Positions 1 to 12,000 of a stretch of DNA of 29,974 nt are shown here, in pieces (position 1 is the first letter of the stretch; each line of letters starts with the position of its first letter). The position numbers and the translations under genes were made by a program. This DNA comes from Plakobranchus ocellatus (taxonomy: Eukaryota > Mollusca > Gastropoda > Plakobranchidae): contig BLXT01003750.1 in assembly GCA_019648995.1 (NCBI GenBank), positions 1-29,974 on the forward strand, given 5' to 3'. The notes below the pieces were generated by a model. That model worked only from the letters and a program-made list of their open reading frames with translations. It did not search any database and was not told where the DNA came from.

Positions 1-890
1 TGTCTTTCATTTGTTAAAAACTACAATAGTATCAAAAGATATAATTTTTATCATTAACCCTAGTAATGTGCTGGCTGAGGCCCGAGATCAGACCGCCCGG
101 TGGGCGGCTGCCTAGCAGTTTTGTTTGCAAACATTGTAACTGGCTGAGCCAGCTGTACAAATCTGACAGTGCATGTTTGTTTACGCTCTATCTCCTATGA
201 TGATTGTTTGATTATGCCTAACAAAGTATATATTTTCTGAAAGCAGACACTACAAGCATTTTATTGTTCATAATTGTAAAAGTTTTAAAGTTATTTTGTG
301 TATGTTTTAGGGCTTGAAGTCAAGAATTTATAGAGAACTTACAAAATCACTAAGAAAAGCTGATTCAACTTACTGCCACATCTAGACTTACAATAGTCTG
401 ATTAATAGCTGAGAAATGAGATTTATTCCTTTACCCTCCAATTCCCTTAAATATATGAGACTATATTTGAGTTTGTTATGCCTTTGGTTCATTGAAAACA
501 TCGAAAAAAAAAAAAAAAAGAACGACGTAGGACATTCAGTAGATGTACTACTATCATCTTGCATTGCTAGCACTCTCAGAACATTGGGATTGCTTAGATC
601 GATGATATCAGTCATATCGGTATTCATACTGAGTGTATCTCGAGCTGACTAAAATTGTAGAAGGTTGCAAAAATGTTGTGTTTTATACAAGCAGCAGCAA
701 TGTCGATGTTACTGGTATAACGATACGAGTAACTTATACAGTTAGCATCTAGAAATCTAACAGTACTCTCAGGCTAGGCCTGCTAAATCAGTACCAAACA
801 TGGCCTACAACACAGTCTATTTACCCAAGTAACTTATGAGAAGATAGCAAAGACAAAAAGCAGACGCGGTGTAAGCTGGACATCAACAAC
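1..890. other. No gene recognised
   Basis: This should lie within, or beyond, the POLRMT intron that follows the exon ending at 2966. It contains a 16-base A-run near 505 and two short overlapping open frames around it on opposite strands, neither with recognisable content. A GC-richer patch at 70-115 (gaggcccgagatc, ccgcccggtgggcggc) can form a short hairpin. Confidence 0.6.
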
Positions 891-1365
891 ACACTCTTTC
901 ATCAAATTGCGTCACCTAAAATTTTATCATTGAATGGAACATCTTGAATTATACCACTCCCAACCCCACCTTTCACTTTCTCTGTTTCATCCCATCTGCC
1001 TTTGTCTTGTACACAATGGCATCCTTCAATACAACCTCGTCATCCCTTTTCCCCTTTGTCTTCAACATTCAGTTAGCTAGGCCTAACTTCTTTCATCAAG
1101 TTGCATCACCAAAAAATTTTATCATTGAATCAAGCATCTTGAATAATACCACTCCCAACCCCACTTCTCTCTATCTCCGATTCATCCCATCCTCCATTTG
1201 TCTTGTACACACTGGCATCATTCAATACAACTTCGTCATCCCTTCTCCCCTTTGCCTTCAACATTCAGTTAGCTTAGGCCTAACTTCTTCCTTCAGTGAT
1301 TACAACACAAAAAATTCCATCATTGAATATTGAAATAAGCATCTGTCATCCCGCCCCTCTCATCC
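891..1365. repeat. Tandem repeat, about 195-bp unit, two full copies and a partial third
   Basis: The segment CTTTCATCAA starts at 896 and again at 1090. ACCACTCCCAACCCCAC recurs at 953 and 1148, and CTTCAACATTCAGTTAGCT recurs near 1060 and 1256. A third, shortened copy (ATCATTGAATATTGAAAT) follows to about 1365. Copies differ by scattered substitutions and small indels. The unit is CT-rich on the plus strand. The 129-codon open frame over it (944-1333) is a by-product of the repeat. Confidence 0.85.
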
Positions 1366-1654
1366 CTTCTCTATTCTGTCAATCAAGCCATAAAAACAGG
1401 CGTAATCCACAGGTCCAGGCACTAAATAAGACAGCATCCTGATCGCATGCAGTGCCTCTCACTTTTTGCACTGTAACTTGGCTTTGCGTGGGCCTATGTG
1501 CTTCAAATAAACTGCAATTTGATTGGTAGTTATTATTGGATCTAACCAATGCGATAGCATGGCTCCTAGATATGCCAGAGTTGAGCAATTTTCCATTGAA
1601 TAGAGCGATAGCCTGTGTTGTTTTGAAACAACCATCGACCTGTGTGTCATAACG

Positions 1655-2200
1655 GCGCGCACTCTTTACTTACAAAATCTTTTACAAAAATACAGGCCTG
1701 CCAGAAGTCTCAGATCATCTACTGACACAACTATTCTTTTAAAACCTTCCAAGAACTTTAAATACTATGGGGAACGCTCTTATTCTTATATTGGGCCATC
1801 TCTTTGGAATACACTGCCTTTTGAAATCAGAACAGCAGGCTCAATTGATATTTTCAAAAAAAGACTCAAATGTTTTTTATTTGAACAGACCTATTCTGTT
1901 CAGGTTGGTTTTGAAAATGAGCAAGATTATGTTCTCTATTGTGTTGTGGTTTATGAAAAAAGTGTGAGTGTATGTAGAATGCAGTGGTTTGTGTTTGGAA
2001 CTGGAACGGTAGAGTGTCAGGGGTAGTTTTTTGTGTATGTTCCTTGAAATATTGTGTTGTTAATTACTATTTTTACTGTTATTAATTTCAATTCTGTAGG
2101 CTATGCGCATAGAGCATATACCGGTGCCCCTCCTGGAGGCTCAGGTGGATATGCGCTATATAAATGTAATTTATTATTTATTTATTATTGTATTGTAACA
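1655..2200 (+). mobile_element. CR1-like retrotransposon 3' fragment
   Basis: The frame beginning LYLQNLLQKYRPARSLRSS continues through YGERSYSYIGPSLWNTLP, EIRTAGSIDIFKKRLK and CFLFEQ. This is the C-terminal tail typical of CR1/I-type reverse-transcriptase ORFs. After a stop near 2024 comes a short 3' UTR ending GCGCTATATAAATG followed by a TTA-rich tail. The visible reading frame is intact over about 120 codons, so this copy is younger than the others. Confidence 0.8.
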
Positions 2201-2306
2201 ACCATCGGTCAGCGCGTAATACCCGCGAACGTGGTTGTATTGTGACAACATGCGCTTAAGAGAGGTTAAGAAAAAAGAATTGCATAACGATTTTAATAGA
2301 CAGCAA

Positions 2307-2345
2307 ATAAAAAAAAAAATGTGGATAATCAAAAAAAAAAAAAAA
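2307..2345. repeat. Paired poly-A tracts
   Basis: Two A-runs of about 11 and 15 bases are separated by TGTGGATAATC. They may mark a retrotransposed poly-A tail, but no element is recognisable just upstream. Confidence 0.6.
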
Positions 2346-2965
2346 CAGTTGCAAAGTTTCTCTTTCTTTTTCTGTTTAGTTTTGTTTACAAAATGAAAAC
2401 TGTTTTAGCCTAATGTATCAATAAAACAGTTAAAAACAGCTATTACAGGTTTCGCAAAATTTCCCATTTTAACATGTGGAGAATATGTATCCTATCCCAA
2501 CAAAAGATAATTCCTGCAAAAAGCTGCATAGGCTCACACAAAAATTAAAAACAGCGTACGAACTAGATTTTGAGATAGAGTTTAAAAATGAAAATTAAAA
2601 GAAGAAAAAAAAAGCAGTAATGTAAAAAATTAATGGTGATGACTCACAAAATATTATTTTTACAATTTCATAAAAAAAAGAAAAGAAAAGAAACCTCCAT
2701 TTTCGGATCGTATAAATTAAAATCATGATCAGCAGCAAAATTACTTTGGACATTCCTGGCATTAAAATATATTAAAAAAAGGTAAAATCGTTTTTATTAA
2801 TAACACAATATACAGCTGTTTCCCTTTGCATTACGTATCTCTCAATAAAGTAAACATCTAAGCCTAGATCCAATTCGAGATTGTACTTTTCTTCATTTTG
2901 CTATGCATATTAATGGCAATTTTAATCCCGATAACATTTTTTTTTAAACTATGCCTTTTTCATAC

Positions 2966-3086
2966 TTTGTTGGCGATTGAGAGCCTATAGAGATCCGTAC
3001 ACCAGAGCCCATGAGCATCCTGTCGCTGCTGCTGCAAAACCAGCCTCTCCTTGTACAGCTGGGCCTTCTCTTTAGGAGTCAAGTCT
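2966..3086 (-). CDS. POLRMT: POLRMT exon: last one visible, just before the palm
   Basis: This 121-nt exon has acceptor TCTTTAG and donor GTATGA. It encodes DLTPKEKAQLYKERL through CTDLYRLSIANK, matching EALYRLSLAQ in human. The next family block (FWLPHNMDFRGR in human) should open the following exon. It is not found between 1 and 2965, so the gene runs off the left edge. Confidence 0.93.
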
Positions 3087-6000
3087 CTAAAGAATCAAAG
3101 CAGTACAATAGCATAATAAATTAATTTTAATTATAGAGAGTCATATTTCAGCATCAAGAGATGAATATAAAGAGTTTTTTTCTTTGGGAGACACGTCAAA
3201 TTATCGAGGCAAACCAAAAACTTTTTATACAATTAATATCTTAAAAATAATAATAGGTAAAGCTGCAAAAATTGGCTTTTGTTAAGTGTTTAGCCTCTGA
3301 AAAGTTGAGAATAAATCAAGCATTGAAGAAATTCTTTAATAAAATTACATGGGTGCAAGAGAGAAAAGTTGAATTGGCCTGCAACATGTGATCAAATCTT
3401 AATACTTCTGAAATCCCTTTACACAAAAGAGGCACTGCAGAGGTTTGTTAAGCCTGCCATTGATGTATTTTAGAGTTACACCTTTATCTGTCTAGAATAT
3501 CTATATGACCGTACTGCCGATGCCAATTAAAGAGCAGTATTGACACGCCTGCCTGTCGTTCAACTTTTTCCACAATCACGAAAAAATCGCTGCTGCTTAA
3601 AAATGACAGGTCTGATAAGCATCTTTGACATTTAGGTATTGTTTGACCAATGAAAGTGCGACACTTATATGTGTTTGTCCATTTGTGAGTTACATAATAT
3701 AAATGATATTGCCTTTCAAATCGCGGAAGCGGTCAACTTGTAGCCACCAGCAGCTAAAAGAAACGCAGTATTACAATATTCCTTGTGATGCAGCAGCAAC
3801 TTTTCACATTCATATGAAGACTGGGCAGCTTGGTATGTTTAATCTCAAAGCCTCCAGAAGAGCTGATTGGTAAATTGGTGAAATCTTTTAAGGTTATCGG
3901 ACTTAAATGATTTTCGCAAGTCTATAAATCAACTTCTGCAATCTTTTATTGTTTTATGGTTTACTGTCTTTAAAGATACAATTTTTACAATGAGTAAATT
4001 TTTTTTAATGCGTTGAGAACATCCCAAAATGTGTAATAATACTTCTAGAGTTAAAAATCAATAACAACATCATAAATGGCACTCCCTTACTTCACATTGA
4101 TGCATGGTAGTAGGTTTAGAAAACCATCAGTGTGTAAAATTAGGAATGAATTGTCTATTTTACAACTATTTTTATTGTACTCTTGCAACACACACACACA
4201 CACTTACACACAAATAAAAATAAATTAAGGAAAAAGAATCTGCTCTATTTACTATTGAAGAAACCATCATTGACATCTTCTTCATTCTTTATGTTCATCG
4301 CCATCATCATTGATCACTGTTGTTCCTCTCTTTTGATATCGCCGGTATATTAATTATAATGCTAAGAGAAAGTTTTTATGGGTTTTTTTCAATGGCTCTT
4401 CATGAAATTGAAGTTCTTGGATAAAGCCATTATGTTCATAACATTAATTCCTTATATTTAAATATTACTTTATTTTTAAACCTGCTAATTCTGTATGTTC
4501 TTTATCATTAAAGGGATGGAAATCCAAGGTTTTTCTTTTAATGTAATGGAAAGAGAAAAAAACAATTTGAAACATTAATTGTTTAGATTAAGCAACTATT
4601 AAAAACATGATAAATCTATCACACTAAGTCTTTCATGGACATTTTATAATTTACAATGATAGGCTATGATTCCATAATTTTTCATTTTCCAAAACTTTCA
4701 TCTACCCATTTTCANNAAAAAAAAATGTTCTTACAATTTAACATAACCAGCAAAAACGTAACGTAAACTCATAGTATTTAGAATTCGTAAATGAAACCTT
4801 GGACTTCTACCATTTATATTCAATTATATATGGCCTCCTAAAAATTGTCCAGTATACTTTTAGGCCATTTTTTCATTTCAAAAGAACATAACTCTTTTAA
4901 ATACCCAGATACATCGTCAAAATTGTCATCAGCTTTTTAACATAATTAAAGTTCCAGAGGACAATTTTTAAAAATCATCTAGGATTTTTTTTCAATTTTG
5001 AATTTCATCCTTAACTGTCGCTAATTCAGATATACTCCTTTACTAAAACTTTCTTGGACCCCTTGACTTTTCATAAACTATAAAAATACTTTTCTCTTCC
5101 TTCTTATATTAGGAGTTTGTGAATTTAAAAAAATGGGCTTCCAACATTTCTGCTTGGATGATCTCATAAAGCTTTCATCAGGTAGACCTACTAAAAGTTT
5201 GTAGTCTGCCATCGCATTGAGGTAACCAAGATTGACGAAACAAAGGTCCGCACCCTTGGCAAGACGTAGCCGACTGCTAGTAGCAAGCATCGGTCAGCTA
5301 AGGAACTTTGTTTGCATAACGGGATCACACACTATATTGCGTTTCATATGGCTGCACCCAGACAATACTGTGGTTTAACTGACTATGGAACCATATTGCT
5401 TTTCAATTGGCAATTGCTCTTTGAAACATTTGATCGTGCACAGATAAAAAATTATTTGGTTTTTCTCAATTCTGTAGTTATATAGACATTCCTTATGGAC
5501 TAAATTTTCCTACAATTAAAAAAAAAAAATACTTAATTTTTTACGATTCTGCTCTTTGATTGGCAATGACAACATATTATTATGGATTTTGATTCAGAAA
5601 CATGCCAGTTTTTGTGTCAAGATTGCTACTTCTCTTAATCACATCGCAAAAAGTACCTATCATAGTTTTTAAATTTTGAGAGTAATAAAAAAAAATGTTA
5701 ATGAGTTACCTACTAGCCGCACAAATCACAATTCCTTTGACCTTTTGAAATATGCCACAATAAATTTTCAAGAAACGAATTATTTCCGTTATATATGTTG
5801 ACACACTTGTACGTTAGTATATCATTAGTCTGACATCTTATCTAATAGGTTGCCGAGTTTCATACAGATATGTTCACAAACAATGGCATGAGAATTTAAA
5901 ACTTTGCACTCTCTGATTCTCAAGTCCCAAATTTTGGGGCCGCAGCAGGGGCTGTTTTCCGGCCTATCAATTTTGAGCTTAGAAGCATTGCGATTGATTG

Positions 6001-9000
6001 CTTGTACCCTGATTTTCATAGGCATGCAGCCAGAATAAGGTGCGTGCAGGTGCAAAAATATCATGGAAAAAAACAAGTGTACAGGTATGCTTATTAAGGG
6101 CTATACAGTATAAATGCTTTTATTTTTTAGAGGTTTATAAAACTTCATGTTAGGAACGATGAAATTTGCCTTGTCATTTTGAAAATAATTTTTTGGTTTA
6201 AAATTGTTATGTTGTTTAAAAAAATCTTTCATTTTTTAAATTAAATACCTTTTCATTTTATTAAAATACAAAAACATGCCACAACACAACAAGACAACCG
6301 AGTTATAACTGAATAAAAATAGACATCAATATAAATCTGTAATTGGCACCTTTGGTAAAATTTATCTATAAAAGAAAAAGGAAGACTAGTATGCTTTGAT
6401 TATGATATACACTCCCCACAAACAACCTGCTTAGCTAAACAACCCATGTTGGTACACATTTCCTTGCCTGCTTAAACAGATCACAGAATGTAAAGTGTCT
6501 CTTGACAATGACTTACTGTTTAACCACTGGCAATGGTGGAAACTGTGAGGCAGGGGGTGGAACTTTTAGTTTTGCATCTCCCTTATTGTTGAAGACCTCA
6601 ATCTGCAAATCCAGAATCTGAAATAAAATTGACACAAGTTTTACCAATAATGATTAAATGTTTCAAATTAGAAGAAAAAGCTTGCAAAAGAAAATTTATT
6701 TTTTTTTAAATACAATAGCAAACATACAGGCATTCATTTCACTTTATTCCTTGTAAGTATTGAAAATGTGTGTATTTTACTTCATCCTAAGCAATGACAG
6801 TTAGAGAGATGATTTAGGGAAAATAAATTGTCATATGCCATATCTTTTTGTTGTTTTCACTGAGGTGGCTTTACCTCAAGATTGCCTTAACAGTACCTTT
6901 AGATGGTTTGTTTAAGAAACAAAATAGAAGAATTAAAACTTGAATGTGCCAAGAAAGGTGTGGATTAGAATGGTATTTGCTTACACTTAGAGTTTCATTG
7001 TTTGCCTTTCAAGGTACCACTTGTTCACATTTGTAAATATTTTGTATTTTACCTCATAACATAAACACATCATTCTATTTTACAAAGACAAAGGTCATAT
7101 TGATGTCTTATGTTCACTTAGTCCTGCCTGGTATTAAGACAGGACTTCATATTGAAGCGCTCCATCCTCACCAGGTAACATGCAAACATAATAAACAGAG
7201 CCATTTGGCATTCAACATGTAGCACTAACTGGTTTGTTGATAGTCCAGGCACAAGCACTGAGTATGTTGAGACTGTCAAGAACTGCAGAGTAACGTCTCT
7301 CCTTCACAGATTTCAGAGGATCCACGTGACCTGTACTTGGACGCATGCGCACTAGTGCACCTGAGATTAAGTTGAAAAAAAAAAAAAATGGAGTGACCTT
7401 TCTCAGTCTAATGTTTAAAAAAAAATTAAATTAATCCCTTATAGAAAAGTGCTCTCTAAAAAATGCATGAAGAAAAAGAATGTCAAACGAAATTAAGAAA
7501 TAAAATTATATTTGAGAAAATCAAGGTTAAAAAAAAAAAATCAAAACAACAGTAAATGAGTATACCTCTGTGTGGCAGAAAATAAAACCAATTTTTAATT
7601 CAAATGCCGAGCATAGTTGAAACCACTCACTGGAACCTAGTAAGAGACTGCCCGTATTACGAGATATCCAAGGCACTGGAGGAACTAACATCGGGACCAC
7701 ACATGGTGTAAAGCTGAAAAACTCTGAATCATCCACAGAGAAAAGCCGAGATATGACTGGGTGCAGCTGTGTTAAGGAGAAATAAGAAATGCAGAGCTGG
7801 CTATGGAAATTTTAAAAACTTGAGGCTCAAGTGAATGGCATTTTATAGTACACAATGTATTATCTAAAAAATCATTTACTCTAAAATAATGACCTCTTAA
7901 ACTCGACACAAAAATACTAGTGATTTAACATATAATACTATTTTATTTAAAATATGCTTTAATACCTTGAGCTCAGCTGTGGTAAACTTTGACTTATCAG
8001 ACATCACCATGGAGCAAAAGGCTGGGACAAGGCGCCTGAACAAATAAATAGGAAAGCGTGTAGTTTGAGAGTAGAATTCAGAAGCACAAATACATTATTT
8101 ACACATAAAATAATATGCGCCATGAGAATAAGATCTAAAAATAAATTTCATAAACCTTGGATATAGTGAAAAAAGGATTTTCACTATGTATCTTTGGACC
8201 CATTATAGAACTCTTTTTTCTGGTACTTTATGGGTTATAGGTTCATCACCTACAGTTTATCTAGCTAGATTTTAGATCTAAATGTTTGAACCTAAAGAAT
8301 GTTTGGTGCGGTTCTTTGTGTAGCATTGATTAAGATATGAAAGAGATAACGTTGATTTTATTTGGATTTTCCTCTAGTCCTTCAATTAGTAGTTATTGTG
8401 AGCTAACCCTTTAATGATTTATATTAAGAGCACTGCCAAGACATTTTCTTTTTGACTTATGAGCCATCAAGAAACTTAAGATCTGCAAAAAATAAAACAG
8501 ATCTATTCTGACCGGGAGTAAACAATATGACTTATGGCCAATGTTCATTTCAATGTAGATAAACATTTCTTATACTTACTTAGGCGCTCTTTTTTTGAAA
8601 GTGTTTGCATCAACCTTTAAGTCATACAGAATCATGTCCAAAAGAAATTTGCCCATCTAGGAAAAAAAAGATAAGATTTGAAAGATCAACCTGAGATTAT
8701 ACATTTTTTTTTTTTGGTCTCAAGAGTGCCAAATAAAGGAAAAATTAGATCACATAATGAAATGTTTCTACTGTATTCAATGAACCTACTTTAAGTTGTA
8801 TAAAAAGGCCTCTAAACAATCTTTTTTTTTTTTTCTGCAATGGTATATTTTAAAAAATGTGTAAAGAATGCTTGGCAATCTTAAGAAAAAAAAAGCTTAC
8901 AATAGAACTATTCTGAAATTCAATGAGTCTGATTCAAAATTTCTTGTCAGGCTTTCCTTTCTCATGATATCATGACACATTGAGGCTACTTTTAACTTAT

Positions 9001-12000
9001 GAACTGAGCCCTGCTAAGCTGCAACATATATTCAGACTTGCCAACCCTTGCAATCAGTTTCGCTTATTACGACAGCCAGAAAAGACTTATTTTGCTTATT
9101 CTCAATCAAAAATGCTTATTTCAAAACCGACTTTCTTTCGTTATACAAAACTGATGTAAAACAAAACACTTTGCTAGCCTGGCCTTATAAGCGTACAGAC
9201 CAGTGTCAAATTAGTCATACTTCTGATAGAAATGAAACCAGTCACTCCTTTTTTTTAACAAAGAAAGGGTCGATCTAGCCGAGTTATCATCGTAGGAAAA
9301 ATTTAAAAAGCCGATTACACAGTAAAAAAGGCCTGCCGGGCAAATCACAGCCTCCATCTGTTTCCGTTATTACGTTTGAGGAAAAGCATATCAAAATTTT
9401 TTGCCTCATATTTGTGAATTTTTTCAAGTTATACATACTCAAATACACAAGAGCGTACAGGTTGCCAAGTCTACAGATCCTTACCAGGGGATTGATGGCT
9501 TAATGGATAGTGAATTATCCAGAGACATGCAGGGACCTCTTATTGGTAGGTTTGAGCTGTGCTATCGGTGCCCTGGCCTGAACAGACGGCCTGAAAGCCT
9601 AAAATCACCTTATTGTGGACTAGCTATACACATAAAGAAAAACCAAAAAATTGTAATTAAATACCTCTCTTGTGATGTGTCCTGGCCATCTTTTCAAAGA
9701 CATGTCCTAAAGAGTGTTGGAAAAAAAAAAAAAGATGTACATTATTTAAATTAAAAAGGATCTTTTTGTAAAAGTATACAAAACAAAATTTTCATCCATG
9801 CATTAAAAAAATGATTTTTTTTCCGTTAGAGATAACCTTCAATATGTGCAGTGCCACCAACAAAATCAGATAATAATAAAAAAAAATAAGGGAAAGATAT
9901 GTCACATCCTAGTGAACATTTTTTTTTTCCAGAATGTGTCCAATTAACATCAAACACCACCAGAATACCTCAAATCTTAGGAAAGGTTGGGCAGCATTGG
10001 AATATTTTTTAATTATTAATATTGCAAAATTAGAAATCAAAGCAACTATAGTGATATTTGTTTTAATTGCTTGTTCAGCTGTAATAATAACAATAATATA
10101 TATCATTTATATAGGGCATATCTTACAATGTTACGCTATGCGCTTTACATTTTACACAATACACTAGGCAATTTCATACAATACATAATTTCGCTTAAAC
10201 AAAACATCATGAAGATATAATTTCACACATCGTCTCTCTTATTCTCCCTTTCTTCACTCATCTCTTTCACCCTTCCTCTCTTTTCCAAACCCCCACACAA
10301 GCACATACACATCCCATCACCACTACAACCACAGCTATACACATTTCATTTTGCATTGACACCACAAATATGGTTTTATAAATCTTGAGAAACATATTTG
10401 ACACTCAACAAAAACTTTATTTTAACTATTTTAAATCACAACAGTAGCTGAGATGTCCACTTAACCACAATCTCAGCCTAAGGCTGTGTAGAAACAAAGC
10501 CAGAAGTGAGGCATGGAATGTTAATTTGTTCTTCTTATAGATTTTCCCAAGTTATTAGAGATTTTGACTGCAAATATGGACCTAAAACAAACTACATGAA
10601 GTGCATGGGGCACATGAGACAATGATTGGTTATAGTAATTCAATTTCTTATAAGTTGAAGTTCTCAAGATGTTAAAATTTTTGTCCTTGCTTTGGCTTTG
10701 TTAAATTCTATCTCATAATCCGAAATGAATAGGGTTGGATTCTCTTAATTCCATACCAGTACTGCCATGGACAGAAAATGTAAATTTAACTTCATCACTC
10801 ACTGCATTGTGACCTCACTCCAAGCCAGCGAGTGATATTGGAAAAGTTGGAAATTGTCCTTGGCCTGGCTATCCTATCGTGGTTGGTTTTTAATCATTGC
10901 TTGTATTTCCAACATGTAACAGCAAATAGCGTATAAAAATTACCAACCATATTGAAAGAATCATAGTTTCCTTCCATTGCTCTCATCCACATAAGTCTGT
11001 GACTGTCAAGCCGTTTGTCTTCATCCAAAAAATCCACCATGTACTGTTCATATATAGCCATAACCTGTACTCCAAAGAAACAAGAGGCAACAGTTTTGAA
11101 GTGAATACAAAAATGTTCAAGATGGAGAATGTAAGGTTTCCTTTCCAGAATTTTGATTATAATAATCATAACAATAGTAATGATAAAGGTAATAATAGGG
11201 GAAGGAAGAATGTGAATTTCATAAGTCACACCTACCCATTTGTCTTGCAATTTTCAAAGAAATTTTAACATACCTTTCTGTCCATGCCCCCAGACACTCG
11301 GAGAGCAGTATTGTACTTTCTGTTGACTGCCCATCCCAAATCGTTTTTAATCATTGCCATTGTTGGGCTATAGCCAGCAGAAACAGTCAACAGGTCTTTC
11401 AGACACTAGGTTGAAGAGATGAGAAAAAAGCAGCATGAAGCAATGAAATTAGCAGATTGAGAGAGTGAATATGAGGGAATTGATATTTTTATTTTTGTAT
11501 GGCTTGAAGAGATGATAACAAAGCATGATGCAATAAGCGACAGTAATTAATATGAAAGTCAATAAATCTTCAAAGATCTTAACTGGTCCAGTTGCGTGTG
11601 TCATGAATGGCTTTGTGCTATATAGTTATAGGTTTAGCTGAACACTGTTTGTGACAAGGGGATCTTTTCAATAGGCTAAAGAGCAGAAGTTTTGCCGAAA
11701 ATTGAACTAAATTTGTATTATTAACTTAAATCATGAACAATTTTAGAACAGCTAGTTATCTCTCTGTAGTCAACAAATTCACAAACATCAGCGGTCTATT
11801 TTTTCAGCCATTTCTGCTACAATCTCTCAACCATTCTTTTATACCCATTACCAACACTTTTGAGAACCTTCTAGAAATCCCTAGATCTAAAAAGGTAATC
11901 ATAAATTAAAATAATACTTAGAACTGTTAAACTAAAACAAGACCAGCCCGAGCAAATTCGCATGAAAATAAATAATACAAGTAACAAGGCTTGATCAAAA

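Larger units (their letters stand above)
3087..6516 (-). other. POLRMT intron, about 3.4 kb
   Basis: It holds AT-rich sequence with the CA microsatellite, the NN gap and the 12-bp inverted repeat. The short minus-strand frames at 5078-5290 and 5825-6076 lack splice support and recognisable motifs. The first lies in a locally GC-richer block (5150-5400) that may be an old repeat. Confidence 0.65.

Noticed and set aside
944-1333. 129-codon plus-strand frame
   Set aside because: It spans the 195-bp tandem repeat and its peptide simply repeats with it. There is no sign of selection or splice context.
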